Origin: Kiritimatiellaceae bacterium
GTDB lineage: Bacteria; Verrucomicrobiota; Kiritimatiellia; Kiritimatiellales; Pontiellaceae
NCBI GenBank assembly: GCA_002691095.1
Contig: NZGU01000028.1
Coordinates: 15,069 to 52,286 of the forward strand
DNA length: 37,218 nt
Reading direction: 5' to 3'
The notes beneath the pieces were generated by a model. That model worked only from the letters and a program-made list of their open reading frames with translations, made no database searches and was not told the DNA's origin. This document shows positions 24,309-33,802 of the stretch, in pieces (the stretch's first letter is position 1; each line of letters opens with the position of its first letter). A program made the position numbers and the translations under genes.

Positions 24309-26179
24309 TAGAACGCTCCCCCCATATCCAATCCGCCCGAACCATTCTCCCCCACCCATTTGGCACGTTCGCGCACATCAACACCTCGATATTTTCCCAT
24401 TCCGTATGGAAACGCATGCGGCACATAATTCTTCACCCACTGCTGCACCAATCCAAACTGCATTGGCTGATAGAGAAAAATCCACGGACAATCCTCCACA
24501 ATAATGGCAGCCATTTCCTCTACCAACGCGGTTCGCTCATCCGAAATCGGCATCGTTCGAATCTGTTCATATAACCGATCGAATGCTTCATTTCGATAGT
24601 TTGAATGATTCGGTCCCGGCGACTCATTCTTGCTATAGAACAACTGTAGGAAATTCTCCGCATCCGGATAATCTGCCACCCAGCCCAATTGAAACAGTTG
24701 CGCCTGCCGTCGGTTCATCTTCTCGATAAATGCCGGCCATGTATTAAACGACGGCTTCAACACCACATTAATCTTGCGGAACATATCCGCCATTAGCTCC
24801 ATCATCTGCCGTGCATTACCCGACGCGCTCCCCAGCTCAATCGTGATTTCCAATCGCCGCCCCGTAGCCGGATCAATACCTCCCGGGTATCCCGCCTCTG
24901 CCAACAACGCTTCCGCCTGTTCCAAATTAAAGGAATAGGGCGACGCCTCCGACAAACTCCCCGTCAACGGCTGTGGAATCGGTCCCCCAATCGGATGCAA
25001 CCGCTGATTCATAAACGCATTCAACTGCTCAAAATCAAACGCACAACTCAACGCCTGCCGCAACTTTCGGTTCTGTAACCGCTGCGCCTCCGTCGCACCC
25101 TCACCCAAGACCGGATCATCCCAATTAAAACCCATATAAAACAGATTCAGCGTCGGCGAAGAGACCAACTTAATCTCCTTTTCGCCCAGCTCATCCGTCA
25201 ACGCCTTATCCGGCGTTATCACCGCATCCCAATTATCCCGAGAAATAGCTGAAACCCCCAACTGCCCCGAAAGAAACATCATCCACGACGTCGTGGAATC
25301 ATCGATCACATACTGCACAATCCGATCAATAAACGGCAGCTGCTTGCCCCCATCCTCCAATAATTTTGGATCCACCTCGTTGCCCCGCGCTTCTGTCGGA
25401 TAGAGCTCCACCCGTCCCGTCTCTGCCCACTTCGGATTTCGTTCAAACTCGATCCGTGAATTCCGACGCCACTTCACCAACCGATACGGCCCCGTTCCCA
25501 CCGGATGATTCACAAACTGCCGCCCATACCACTCAACCGCCTCGCGTGGCACCGCATAGCTATAGTGCATCGTCAAAATATAAAGAAGTTGCGGATACGG
25601 CTCCGTCAGCTCAATTCGTAGCATATACCGATCCAGCGCCCGCAGCCCCGCCACCTCCGCATCATAATCCGTTGCCGCCGGCTCCTTCGACCGATCATGA
25701 AACTCATTTAATCCCACAATCCGGTTATTAAATGCCCAAAACCCCGACGAACTATTCTTCACATCTGCCACCCGCTTAATCGAATAGACAAAATCTTCCG
25801 CCGTCAGCTCACGCCCCTTCCCCCCCTCAAAACAGGCATCATCCTGAAAATAGATACCCCGACGCAACCGAAACGTATAGACCAACCCATCCTCGCTCAC
25901 GGTCGGCATCGCCTCTGCCAGCAACGGAATCACCTCATACGGACGCGCCAAATAATCATACTGTAGCAACCCCTCGTATATTTTCGAAATCGCCATCGAA
26001 GAAGAAACCTCCCCCGAAACCGCCGGATCCAACCCCCGAATACGCGACGTCTGCGAAAAGCTCACCACCTCATCACGAACATCCTCTGTCCGCTCCCCAC
26101 AGCCCCACAGCAACAGACACGACAAAAGAGCCAACACCCTTTTGCCCTCTCCCCCACTACCGTAGAACCATCGAATCAT
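24308..26179 (-). CDS. oppA: Oligopeptide ABC transporter substrate-binding lipoprotein
   Basis: This 623-residue family 5 solute-binding protein captures peptides in the periplasm. It begins with a signal ending in LLLWG before Cys27, a slightly atypical lipobox (Trp at -2). The mature part has the expected DPAVSGEVSSSMAISKIYEGLLQYD, a TFRLRRGIYFQDD block, AEDFVYSIKRVAD, VGTGPYRLVKWRRN, the tail region IVEDCPWIFLYQP and a charged C-terminus. Most family 5 proteins are about 530-550 residues; the extra length is spread over loops. It follows secG by 17 bases and overlaps oppB, so the gene order tpiA-secG-oppA-B-C-D-F suggests one long operon. Confidence 0.94.
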   Translation of the reverse strand: MIRWFYGSGGEGKRVLALLSCLLLWGCGERTEDVRDEVVSFSQTSRIRGLDPAVSGEVSSSMAISKIYEGLLQYDYLARPYEVIPLLAEAMPTVSEDGLVYTFRLRRGIYFQDDACFEGGKGRELTAEDFVYSIKRVADVKNSSSGFWAFNNRIVGLNEFHDRSKEPAATDYDAEVAGLRALDRYMLRIELTEPYPQLLYILTMHYSYAVPREAVEWYGRQFVNHPVGTGPYRLVKWRRNSRIEFERNPKWAETGRVELYPTEARGNEVDPKLLEDGGKQLPFIDRIVQYVIDDSTTSWMMFLSGQLGVSAISRDNWDAVITPDKALTDELGEKEIKLVSSPTLNLFYMGFNWDDPVLGEGATEAQRLQNRKLRQALSCAFDFEQLNAFMNQRLHPIGGPIPQPLTGSLSEASPYSFNLEQAEALLAEAGYPGGIDPATGRRLEITIELGSASGNARQMMELMADMFRKINVVLKPSFNTWPAFIEKMNRRQAQLFQLGWVADYPDAENFLQLFYSKNESPGPNHSNYRNEAFDRLYEQIRTMPISDERTALVEEMAAIIVEDCPWIFLYQPMQFGLVQQWVKNYVPHAFPYGMGKYRGVDVRERAKWVGENGSGGLDMGGAF

Positions 26180-26196
26180 CAGGCCGAACTCTCCCT

Positions 26197-26547
26197 CTAC
26201 GGAGTCTCCGCCGGTGCCTCCCCAAGCGGCTCCACCGAAATCGGCTCCAACGGAAGTGGTTGCACCTCCGCCACCGGATCACTCCCAACATCACTCATCA
26301 GCGAACGATCCTGTTGTGCGTATAGCACACCCAGCAACAACGCACACACCATAAACACCGCACCCAAAACAACGGTAGCCCGTGTCAGCACATTGCCCGC
26401 ACGCGCACCAAACAACGACTCACCCGTACTGGCACCAAACGCCATCCCCAGCCCCTCGCTTTTCGACCGCTGCAACAAAATCAGCCCGATCAACGACACA
26501 CTGCACAACACCAATACAATCAACAACAACGCTTTCATCACCAACAT
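26197..26547 (-). CDS. secG: Preprotein translocase subunit SecG
   Basis: SecG is the small non-essential subunit of the SecYEG translocon. The 116-residue product has two membrane helices (ALLLIVLVLCSVSLIGLILL and TRATVVLGAVFMVCALLLGVLY) with the conserved cytoplasmic loop between them (QRSKSEGLGMAFGAS followed by a GARAGNVLTR stretch), the family hallmark. A Pro- and Glu-rich C-terminal tail follows, typical of longer SecG proteins. The ATG at 26547 is preceded by GAGGTGAG; an internal ATG three codons later is possible. Its position next to tpiA is a common bacterial arrangement. Confidence 0.94.
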   Translation of the reverse strand: MLVMKALLLIVLVLCSVSLIGLILLQRSKSEGLGMAFGASTGESLFGARAGNVLTRATVVLGAVFMVCALLLGVLYAQQDRSLMSDVGSDPVAEVQPLPLEPISVEPLGEAPAETP

Positions 26548-26565
26548 AATCTCACCTCTACAATC

Positions 26566-27327
26566 TTACGCTTCACTCGCCGCATCAATAATGCCCCCGA
26601 ACGACGCCGCGTCCAACGCCGCGCCACCAATCAAGCCACCATCAATATCCGGCTGGCCCAACAATTCCGCCGCATTCGCCGGCTTCATAGAACCCCCATA
26701 CTGAATTCGAACCGCGTTCGCCGCCTCGGCTCCCGCCAGTTCTCCGATCAACTTCCGAATAAATGCATGAACTTCCTGCGCTTGCTCCGCCGATGCCGTC
26801 TTGCCCGTTCCAATCGCCCACACCGGCTCATAGGCAATCACCAACTCCGTATACGCCGAGGGCTCCACGCCCTGCAAGCCACCGCGCAACTGCTGTTCAA
26901 CAACCTGCTCCATCGTGCCTGCTTCCCGCTGCTCCAACGTCTCACCCACACACAAAATCGGACGCAACTGCTTCTCCAGCGCCTTCAGCACCTTCCGGTT
27001 AATCTCACCATCCGTCTCACCAACATACTCCCGGCGCTCACTATGGCCCAAAATCACATATCGCACAAACAGCTCCTTCAGCATCCCATGTGCAATCTCG
27101 CCCGTAAAAGCGCCCCCATCTTCCGCCGACATATTCTGCGCCCCCAACCGAATCTGCGACTCCGAAACCACATCACTCACCGCCTTGGTCGACGTAAAAG
27201 GCGGGCACAACACAACATCCACTGCCGTCTGCTCCGCATAGCCCCGCATCAGCTCACCCGCCAGCTCTACCGCCTCCTCAACGGTCTTATTCATCTTCCA
27301 GTTGCCCGCAATAATCTTCTTTCTCAT
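26566..27327 (-). CDS. tpiA: Triose-phosphate isomerase
   Basis: TpiA interconverts dihydroxyacetone phosphate and glyceraldehyde 3-phosphate in glycolysis. The start at 27327 gives the canonical N-terminus RKKIIAGNWKMNKT with the catalytic Lys; the frame is open upstream, but those residues do not belong to the family. GGAG lies eight bases before this ATG. The 253-residue protein has the catalytic His in VILGHSERREYVGE, the catalytic Glu in ELVIAYEPVWAIGTGKTA and the phosphate-binding QYGGSMKP and GGLIGGAALD blocks. It is the probable first gene of the tpiA-secG-opp series. Confidence 0.97.
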   Translation of the reverse strand: MRKKIIAGNWKMNKTVEEAVELAGELMRGYAEQTAVDVVLCPPFTSTKAVSDVVSESQIRLGAQNMSAEDGGAFTGEIAHGMLKELFVRYVILGHSERREYVGETDGEINRKVLKALEKQLRPILCVGETLEQREAGTMEQVVEQQLRGGLQGVEPSAYTELVIAYEPVWAIGTGKTASAEQAQEVHAFIRKLIGELAGAEAANAVRIQYGGSMKPANAAELLGQPDIDGGLIGGAALDAASFGGIIDAASEA

Positions 27328-27498
27328 CAAATCGCTCCATTCGTTAATAACAGTCGCAAAAACTACCCAACCCAACCCAACGAAGCAATGACCAAACCGC
27401 AAAAACAAAACCCAACATGATGTTCGATCCATACAAATAAACGCCAGACAACCCCGGCAAAAAGCAGTAGATTCCTCACCAGATAAGGATTACACATC

Positions 27499-30264
27499 AT
27501 GGAAAAACGACTCTTTCTACTCGACGGCATGGCACTGATCTACCGCGCCTACTTCGCTTTCATCCGCAACCCGCGCATCACCAGCCAAGGCGAAGACGTC
27601 TCAGCGATCTTCGGGTTTCTCAACACCCTCTTCGATATTCAAAAAAAATACACTCCCACTCACCTTGCTGTTGCACTCGATGTCTCCGGTCCCACCTTCC
27701 GCCACGAACTCTACCCCGAATACAAAGCCAACCGCGACGAAACCCCCGAAGCAATCCGCTTCGCCATACCCGTCATTAAAGAACTACTCCAGATCCTAAA
27801 CATTCCCACCCTAGAGCTAGCCGGCTACGAAGCTGACGACATCATCGGCACCCTCGCCCGCCAAGCGCAACAGCACCAATACGAAACCTTCATGGTCACC
27901 CCCGATAAAGACTATGCTCAGCTCGTTGACGAAACCACCTACATGCTCAAACCCGGTCGCGGCGGAGGCGATCCCGAACTGCTCGACAAACAAACTATAT
28001 GCGAACAATGGAACATCAGCCGCATCGATCAAGTAATTGATGTGCTCGGCCTCGCTGGTGATACCTCCGACAACATACCCGGCGTCCCCGGCATCGGCCC
28101 CAAAACAGCCCAAAAGCTAATAGCCACCTACGATTCCGTCGAAAACATCCTCGCCAACACCGACAAACTGAAAGGCAAACAGAAAGAAAATCTCGAAACC
28201 TTCAAAGAACAAGCACTGCTCTCCAAAAAACTAGTCACCATCAACTGCGAAGTACCGCTCTCCCTCTCACCCGATCAACTCATCCCCGGCGAACCCAACC
28301 ATGAAGCCCTAAAATCGAAACTGGCAGCACTTGAATTTAAAACCATGCTCCGCCGCCTCTACGACGAACAGCCCATCGAATCCAGCGCACCAGTGCCAGC
28401 AGACGATCTCTTTGCTTCCGCCACCGAAACAGCTTCGGCCAGCACATCTGCCTTCAACACCCTAAACGACATATCCCACACCTACCACGCCGTTACCACT
28501 GCCGAACAACGCCAACAACTCGCCGCCCAACTCCTAAAACAGGAGCACGTCTGCTTTGATCTGGAAACGACATCCCTCGATGTGAAAGAAGCCCAGATAG
28601 TCGGCATCGCCTTTGCCATAAAACCGCACGAAGGCTGGTTTGTTCACCTCCCCACAGATCCCGACGAAAAACAAGCTGCGCTCCAGCCCTTCCTGCCTTT
28701 TTTTGAACATCCTGCCATCACCAAAATCGGCCAAAACCTAAAATACGACCTCAACGTCCTTTTCTGGAACGGCATCACCGTACACGGCACCATGATTGAT
28801 ACAATGGTCGCCCACTACCTCATCGATCCCGATCAACGACACAACATGGACCACATGGCCGAATCGATCCTAAACTACTCGCCCATTCCCATCACCGCGC
28901 TAATCGGCGAAAAAAAGAGAGGCCAAATCTCGATTGAAGACGTGCCGCTTGAACCGCTGGTCGAATATGCCGTGGAAGATGCCGACATCACCCTCCAGCT
29001 CTGGCAACACCTCAAAGAGCAACTCAGCACCAAACAGCTCGAAAACGTCTTTTTTGAAATTGAAATGCCGCTCCTCCCCGTCCTAGCCAACATGGAGCAA
29101 AACGGCATTATGCTCGACACCGAAACGCTCAAAAACCAATCCCTTCAAATCACACAAAAAATTGAAGCGCTTGAACAAAACATCCAGACACAAGCCGGTA
29201 TGCCCTTCAACATCAACTCTCCCAAGCAACTCGGCGAAATTCTCTTCGACCTATTGCGGATTGTAGAAAAGCCAAAAAAAACCAAAACCGGGCAGTATCA
29301 AACCAACGAAGAAGTACTCTCTGAACTGGCACCCAACCACCCCATTGTGCAGGAAATCCTACAGTACCGTCAGCTCGCCAAATTGAAAAATACCTATCTC
29401 GATGCCCTGCCCAATGATGTCTTCGCCGCAACCGGGCGCATCCACACCACCTTCTCACAAGCCGTCACGACCACCGGACGCCTCTCCTCCCAACATCCCA
29501 ACATCCAAAACATACCCATCCGCACCGAAGAGGGACGCCATATTCGACAAGCGTTCATCCCTCAGCCCGGATATACCTTACTTGCCTCCGACTACTCCCA
29601 GATCGAACTGCGCATCATGGCCGAACTCAGCGGCGACAAAGGACTTCAACAAGCCTTCCAGTCCGGTGAAGATATTCACGCCGCCACCGCCGCCCGTGTT
29701 TTTGATGTCTCGTTGACAGACGTCACACGCGAAATGCGCAGCAAAGCCAAAATGGTCAACTTTGGCATCATCTATGGTATCTCCGCATTTGGATTAGCTC
29801 AACGCCTCTCCATTCCACGAGGCGAGGCCGCCGAAATCATCAAGCAATATCAGCAGGCCTATCCGGGCGTGCAGGACTACCTCGATCAAACCATCGCCTT
29901 TGCCCAGCAGCACGAATATGTTGAAACCGTCACCGGACGCCGCCGTTACATCCGCGACATTAACGCAAAAAATAGAATGGTGCGTTCAGGTGCAGAACGA
30001 AATGCCATCAATGCCCCCATTCAGGGAACCGCCGCCGACATGATTAAAATCGCCATGATCCGCATCCAGAAAATATTGAAAGAGCAATCCGCCAAAACCA
30101 CCATGCTACTGCAAGTTCACGACGAACTTGTTTTCGAACTAGCACCCGACGAACAGGAGCAACTTATTCCCCTTATCGAAGCCGAAATGCAGCAAGCCAT
30201 TCCGATGAAAACACCCATTCTCATCGAATCCGGCATAGGCAATAACTGGCTGGAAGCCCACTAA
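27499..30264 (+). CDS. polA: DNA polymerase I
   Basis: This 921-residue enzyme fills gaps and removes RNA primers in replication and repair. It has all three domains: the 5' nuclease (LLDGMALIYRAYFAF, AGYEADDIIGTLARQA, the VTPDKDYAQLV block, then GDTSDNIPGVPGIGPKTAQKL, up to about residue 290), a 3'-5' exonuclease with intact first-motif Asp and Glu (FDLETTSLD, near residues 354-356), and the polymerase with motif A LLASDYSQIELR (about 695), motif B KMVNFGIIYG (about 750) and motif C QVHDELVFE (about 875). Proofreading is therefore likely active, unlike in many Gram-positive PolA. An AGGA element lies about ten bases before the ATG. A DNA glycosylase gene follows after 5 bases. Confidence 0.97.
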   Translation: MEKRLFLLDGMALIYRAYFAFIRNPRITSQGEDVSAIFGFLNTLFDIQKKYTPTHLAVALDVSGPTFRHELYPEYKANRDETPEAIRFAIPVIKELLQILNIPTLELAGYEADDIIGTLARQAQQHQYETFMVTPDKDYAQLVDETTYMLKPGRGGGDPELLDKQTICEQWNISRIDQVIDVLGLAGDTSDNIPGVPGIGPKTAQKLIATYDSVENILANTDKLKGKQKENLETFKEQALLSKKLVTINCEVPLSLSPDQLIPGEPNHEALKSKLAALEFKTMLRRLYDEQPIESSAPVPADDLFASATETASASTSAFNTLNDISHTYHAVTTAEQRQQLAAQLLKQEHVCFDLETTSLDVKEAQIVGIAFAIKPHEGWFVHLPTDPDEKQAALQPFLPFFEHPAITKIGQNLKYDLNVLFWNGITVHGTMIDTMVAHYLIDPDQRHNMDHMAESILNYSPIPITALIGEKKRGQISIEDVPLEPLVEYAVEDADITLQLWQHLKEQLSTKQLENVFFEIEMPLLPVLANMEQNGIMLDTETLKNQSLQITQKIEALEQNIQTQAGMPFNINSPKQLGEILFDLLRIVEKPKKTKTGQYQTNEEVLSELAPNHPIVQEILQYRQLAKLKNTYLDALPNDVFAATGRIHTTFSQAVTTTGRLSSQHPNIQNIPIRTEEGRHIRQAFIPQPGYTLLASDYSQIELRIMAELSGDKGLQQAFQSGEDIHAATAARVFDVSLTDVTREMRSKAKMVNFGIIYGISAFGLAQRLSIPRGEAAEIIKQYQQAYPGVQDYLDQTIAFAQQHEYVETVTGRRRYIRDINAKNRMVRSGAERNAINAPIQGTAADMIKIAMIRIQKILKEQSAKTTMLLQVHDELVFELAPDEQEQLIPLIEAEMQQAIPMKTPILIESGIGNNWLEAH

Positions 30265-30269
30265 TCAAG

Positions 30270-30923
30270 ATGAATACGGCGCAGCAAATCTATGAGGCGC
30301 TTTATCAACACTGGGGAGAGCAGCACTGGTGGCCCGCCGACAGCCCACTTGAAATGATACTCGGAGCGGTTCTCACGCAGAACACCGCCTGGACGCAGGT
30401 TGAAAAAGCGATGCAGCGTCTCAAATCCGAACAGGCTATCGACCTTAACCGACTCGTCGACACACCCGCATCTACGCTCGAAGAGTGGATTCGTCCCGCG
30501 GGTTTCTTTCGGCAAAAAGCACGTACCATTCAAACCTTCTGCCAGCACATTCAACAACACTACAACGGCTCCATCGATACACTCTTCGAACTAGAAACCT
30601 CAGCACTACGTACCGAACTACTAAGCTGGCGAGGTGTCGGCCCTGAAACCGCTGACTCCATCCTGCTCTACGCCGCACGCCGGCCCCTATTTGTCATCGA
30701 TGCCTATACAAAACGCTTCATGGTTCGACACGGCTGGGCTGATGAAAAAGCGACCTATGCCACGCTCGCCTCTTTTTTTACAGATCAGTTAGAACAAGAT
30801 CCGGCCCTCTTCAATGAATTTCATGCCCTGATCGTGCAACTCGGAAAAACGCACTGCCGCCCAACGCCCACATGCGAAGGGTGCCCCCTGCAACCGTTGC
30901 TCACCCATCCAGTTTCTGTTTGA
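30270..30923 (+). CDS. HhH-GPD DNA glycosylase, endonuclease III-like (MagIII/COG2231 type)
   Basis: The 217-residue protein has the endonuclease III fold: MILGAVLTQNTAWTQVEKAM, the FFRQKARTIQTFC helix, the helix-hairpin-helix WRGVGPETADSILLYA and the catalytic Asp in FVIDAYTKRF. The lyase Lys of true endonuclease III (in its GVGRKTA loop) is replaced by Glu (GPETAD), so it is probably a monofunctional glycosylase such as the 3-methyladenine glycosylase MagIII. Three cysteines near the C-terminus (C-x5-C-x2-C) resemble the iron-sulfur loop, but the fourth is missing. It follows polA by 5 bases, placing two base-excision-repair functions together, and overlaps the end of gatB by 23 bases in antisense. 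Confidence 0.85.
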   Translation: MNTAQQIYEALYQHWGEQHWWPADSPLEMILGAVLTQNTAWTQVEKAMQRLKSEQAIDLNRLVDTPASTLEEWIRPAGFFRQKARTIQTFCQHIQQHYNGSIDTLFELETSALRTELLSWRGVGPETADSILLYAARRPLFVIDAYTKRFMVRHGWADEKATYATLASFFTDQLEQDPALFNEFHALIVQLGKTHCRPTPTCEGCPLQPLLTHPVSV

Positions 30924-32328
30924 GCAACTGCATCACCGCACCCGGATTAGCTTTTCCCCGGCTCGCCTTCATCACCTGCCCCATCAGAAAATTGATCGAA
31001 GCCGGATTCCCAGCTTTATACTCCTCAACCGGCTTAGGATTCTCAGCAATAGCCGTATCTGCCCACTGCTCCAACGCACAATCATCCGATACCTGAGCGA
31101 GGCCCTTGGCTTCAATAATCGATTCCGGGGTTCCCCCTTCATCAAACAATATTTCAAAAACCTGTTTGCCGGCACTATTACTAATAACGCCCTGATCAAT
31201 CAAATCGACCAATTTTGCCAGCGCCTCAGGCATCATCTTACACGCCTCAATCGTGATCTCTTTCTCTGTCAGCAGACGCTGCATCTCGCCCATCATAAAA
31301 TTGGATATCGGCTTCGCTTTCGATGAATAGGGTAGCACGGCTTCAAACCAGTCAGAGGTCGCCTTGTCAGCAGTCAATACCGCAGCATCATATGCCGGAA
31401 GTCCCAACTCTTCCACATACCGCGCCCGTCGTTGTGCTGGCAGCTCCGGCAGTTCCGAACGCCACGCCTCCATCTCTTCTTCCGTCAACGTTAGCGGCAA
31501 CAGATCCGGTTCGGGGAAATAGCGATAATCATGCGCATCCTCTTTGCTCCGTTGTACAAAAGTTTCTCCCCGCTCAGCATCGTAGCCTCGCGTCTCTTGG
31601 TCGATCGTACCGCCCTGTTCCAGCACCGAAATCTGCCGATCGACTTCATACTCGATCGCCTCCTTAATGAAGGCAAAAGAGTTCATATTCTTGATCTCCA
31701 CCTTGGCACCCAATTCAGACTGCCCGACGGGACGCACAGAAATATTCACATCCGAGCGCATCTCGCCCTTTTCCTGATCACACGCACTGATCCCGCCATA
31801 CTGCATGATCTGCTTGATAGCCGTCATATACGCCAGCGCATCCTCCGCCGAATGCATACATGGGGTTGAAACGATCTCCATCAACGCTGTTCCCGCCCGA
31901 TTATAATCCACCAGACTCGCTCCTGCCGCATGAATGTTTTTCGCAGCATTCTCCTCCTGATGGATGCGCTCAATATCAAACACCTTCGTCACGCCGTCCA
32001 CTTCCACTTCCAGTTTTCCGCCCAGACAAAGCGGGTCATCTGCCTGCGTGATTTGATAATTCTTAGCCATATCCGGATAAAAATAATTTTTTCGATCCCA
32101 GCGGCTCAAGCGATTGATGGAACAGCCCAGCAACATACCCGCTTTACAACAGAGTTCAATCGCCTTGCGGTTCAGCACCGGCATCGCCCCCGGATATCCC
32201 ACACAAACCGGACAGACATGCGTATTCGCATCGGCTCCATACACCCGCAAACAACCGCAGAACATCTTTGTCCTGGTTTGCTGCATTACATGCGTCTCGA
32301 GACCAATCGTTGCTTCATACTGTTTCAT
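30901..32328 (-). CDS. gatB: Asp/Glu-tRNA amidotransferase subunit B
   Basis: GatB recognises mischarged Glu-tRNA(Gln) or Asp-tRNA(Asn) and activates it for amidation. The 475-residue protein shows the N-terminal cradle domain (IGLETHVMQQTRTKMFCGC), the zinc-type cysteines (FCGC and CPVCVGYPG), LNRKAIELCCKAG, WDRKNYFYPDMAKNYQITQ, MRSDVNISVRP and FPEPDLLPL. The C-terminal helical tail domain is present (about residues 330-475, including the SNFMMGEMQRLL and FLMGQVMKASRGKANPG blocks). Its start overlaps the gatA stop by four bases (ATGA). The 3' end overlaps the glycosylase gene on the other strand by 23 bases. Confidence 0.97.
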   Translation of the reverse strand: MKQYEATIGLETHVMQQTRTKMFCGCLRVYGADANTHVCPVCVGYPGAMPVLNRKAIELCCKAGMLLGCSINRLSRWDRKNYFYPDMAKNYQITQADDPLCLGGKLEVEVDGVTKVFDIERIHQEENAAKNIHAAGASLVDYNRAGTALMEIVSTPCMHSAEDALAYMTAIKQIMQYGGISACDQEKGEMRSDVNISVRPVGQSELGAKVEIKNMNSFAFIKEAIEYEVDRQISVLEQGGTIDQETRGYDAERGETFVQRSKEDAHDYRYFPEPDLLPLTLTEEEMEAWRSELPELPAQRRARYVEELGLPAYDAAVLTADKATSDWFEAVLPYSSKAKPISNFMMGEMQRLLTEKEITIEACKMMPEALAKLVDLIDQGVISNSAGKQVFEILFDEGGTPESIIEAKGLAQVSDDCALEQWADTAIAENPKPVEEYKAGNPASINFLMGQVMKASRGKANPGAVMQLLKQKLDG

Positions 32329-33800
32329 GAAAGAAACTCCGGCTTCCGTTTATGCCAATCTGTATGCTGTTCATACAGATGAGCAATGCTCAATATGTTC
32401 TCTTCATCCAGATGATTTCCGATCAGTTGCAACCCAATCGGCAATCCATCCGATGAAAATCCGCACGGCAGAGATAGCGCACAATTACCCGCCAGATTCA
32501 CCGATGTCGTTAAAATATCATCCAGATACATTTTCAACGGATCATCGGTCTTTTCTCCTTTTCGATAGGCCGGCGTCGGCGTAACCGGAGCAATCAAGGC
32601 ATCGCACTCCTTAAAAACAGATTCAAAATCGTTGCGGATGCACTGCTGTACCCGCTGTGCTTTTTTGTAGTACGCGTCGTAATATCCACTACTCAACACA
32701 TAAGTACCCAAAATAATTCTGCGCTTCACTTCATCACCCAATCCACTCGCACGTGTTTTAGCATACAACGCTGCCGGATCAGCACCATCGACTCGCATCC
32801 CATACCGAATGCCATCAAATCGCGCTAAATTGGCCGATGCCTCCGCCGTTGCGATGATATAATATACCGAAATCGCATACTTAGCGTGCGGCAAACTCAC
32901 ATCCACAATCTCAGCACCCAATGCCCGACACTGTTCGACGGCATTTCGAACCGCTTCCTCCACCTCTGGATCCATCCCCTCCACAAAATATTCACGCGGC
33001 AGTCCCAGCGTTACCCCTTCTAGCGACGTTGTCTGTTCCAATGCCTTCGTGTAAGAAGGAACAGGTTCCCGCAACGATGTTGCATCCCTTTCATCCTCCC
33101 CGCTAATCACCTCTAAAAGCAGTGCCGCATCCCAGACATTTTTAGTTATTGGGCCAATCTGATCGAGAGAAGAGGCAAAAGCAGTTAAGCCATATCGGGA
33201 GACGCGACCATACGTTGGCTTAAGCCCCACACATCCGCAAAAAGCCGCCGGCTGACGAATCGAACCCCCTGTATCCGAACCCAACGAAGCAATCGTATGA
33301 TCCGCACTCACCGCGGCTGCCGACCCCCCCGAAGACCCTCCCGGCACATGATCCAACCTCCAAGGGTTTGAGGTCACACCCAGTGCAGCGTTCTCCGTGC
33401 TCGACCCCATCGCAAACTCATCCATGTTGACCCGGCCAAAGAGAATAGCACCCGCTTCACGCAACTTTCTGATCACGGTTGCATCGTATGGCGCGACATA
33501 ACCCTCCAAAATGTGTGATGAACAAGTGCAGGGATCACCTTTAACATTGATGAGGTCTTTAATCGAAATAGGAATCCCCAGCAGTTTTTTGTCGTTGCCA
33601 GCCCCCCTTACCTCGTCACATACGCTTGCTTGTTCTCGAACCGAATCTTTATCCAGCGAAAGAAAAGCCCCCACTCGGCCAGCATCTTCTTCAACCACCG
33701 TTAACAACTGCTCGACAACTTCTTGCGCTGACGCTTCACCCTCTTGTAGAGCCGCTTTTAATGCGCCGATGGTCATGGATTTCAAATCACTCATGCTCAT
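32325..33800 (-). CDS. gatA: Asp/Glu-tRNA amidotransferase subunit A
   Basis: GatA is the glutaminase/amidase subunit, which makes ammonia from glutamine for the transamidation. The 491-residue protein has the amidase signature with the Ser-cisSer-Lys triad: the Lys in GIPISIKDLI, and the serines in PGGSSGGSAAAVSA and GSDTGGSIRQPAAFCG. GRVNMDEFAMGSSTENAALG and YGLTAFASSLDQIGP also match. Two starts are possible: ATG 33800, whose AGGA touches it directly, and ATG 33794, which has AGGA six bases upstream and may be the one used. It follows gatC by two bases and overlaps gatB by four. Confidence 0.97.
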   Translation of the reverse strand: MSMSDLKSMTIGALKAALQEGEASAQEVVEQLLTVVEEDAGRVGAFLSLDKDSVREQASVCDEVRGAGNDKKLLGIPISIKDLINVKGDPCTCSSHILEGYVAPYDATVIRKLREAGAILFGRVNMDEFAMGSSTENAALGVTSNPWRLDHVPGGSSGGSAAAVSADHTIASLGSDTGGSIRQPAAFCGCVGLKPTYGRVSRYGLTAFASSLDQIGPITKNVWDAALLLEVISGEDERDATSLREPVPSYTKALEQTTSLEGVTLGLPREYFVEGMDPEVEEAVRNAVEQCRALGAEIVDVSLPHAKYAISVYYIIATAEASANLARFDGIRYGMRVDGADPAALYAKTRASGLGDEVKRRIILGTYVLSSGYYDAYYKKAQRVQQCIRNDFESVFKECDALIAPVTPTPAYRKGEKTDDPLKMYLDDILTTSVNLAGNCALSLPCGFSSDGLPIGLQLIGNHLDEENILSIAHLYEQHTDWHKRKPEFLS

Positions 33801-33802
33801 TC

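Noticed and set aside
24309..24359. Longer OppB N-terminus
   Set aside because: It would overlap the end of oppA by 52 bases and is not like OppB; the one-base overlap start gives the expected first helix.
27328..27432. Upstream extension of the tpiA frame by 35 codons
   Set aside because: The residues are not TIM-like, while ATG 27327 has a Shine-Dalgarno sequence and the canonical N-terminus.
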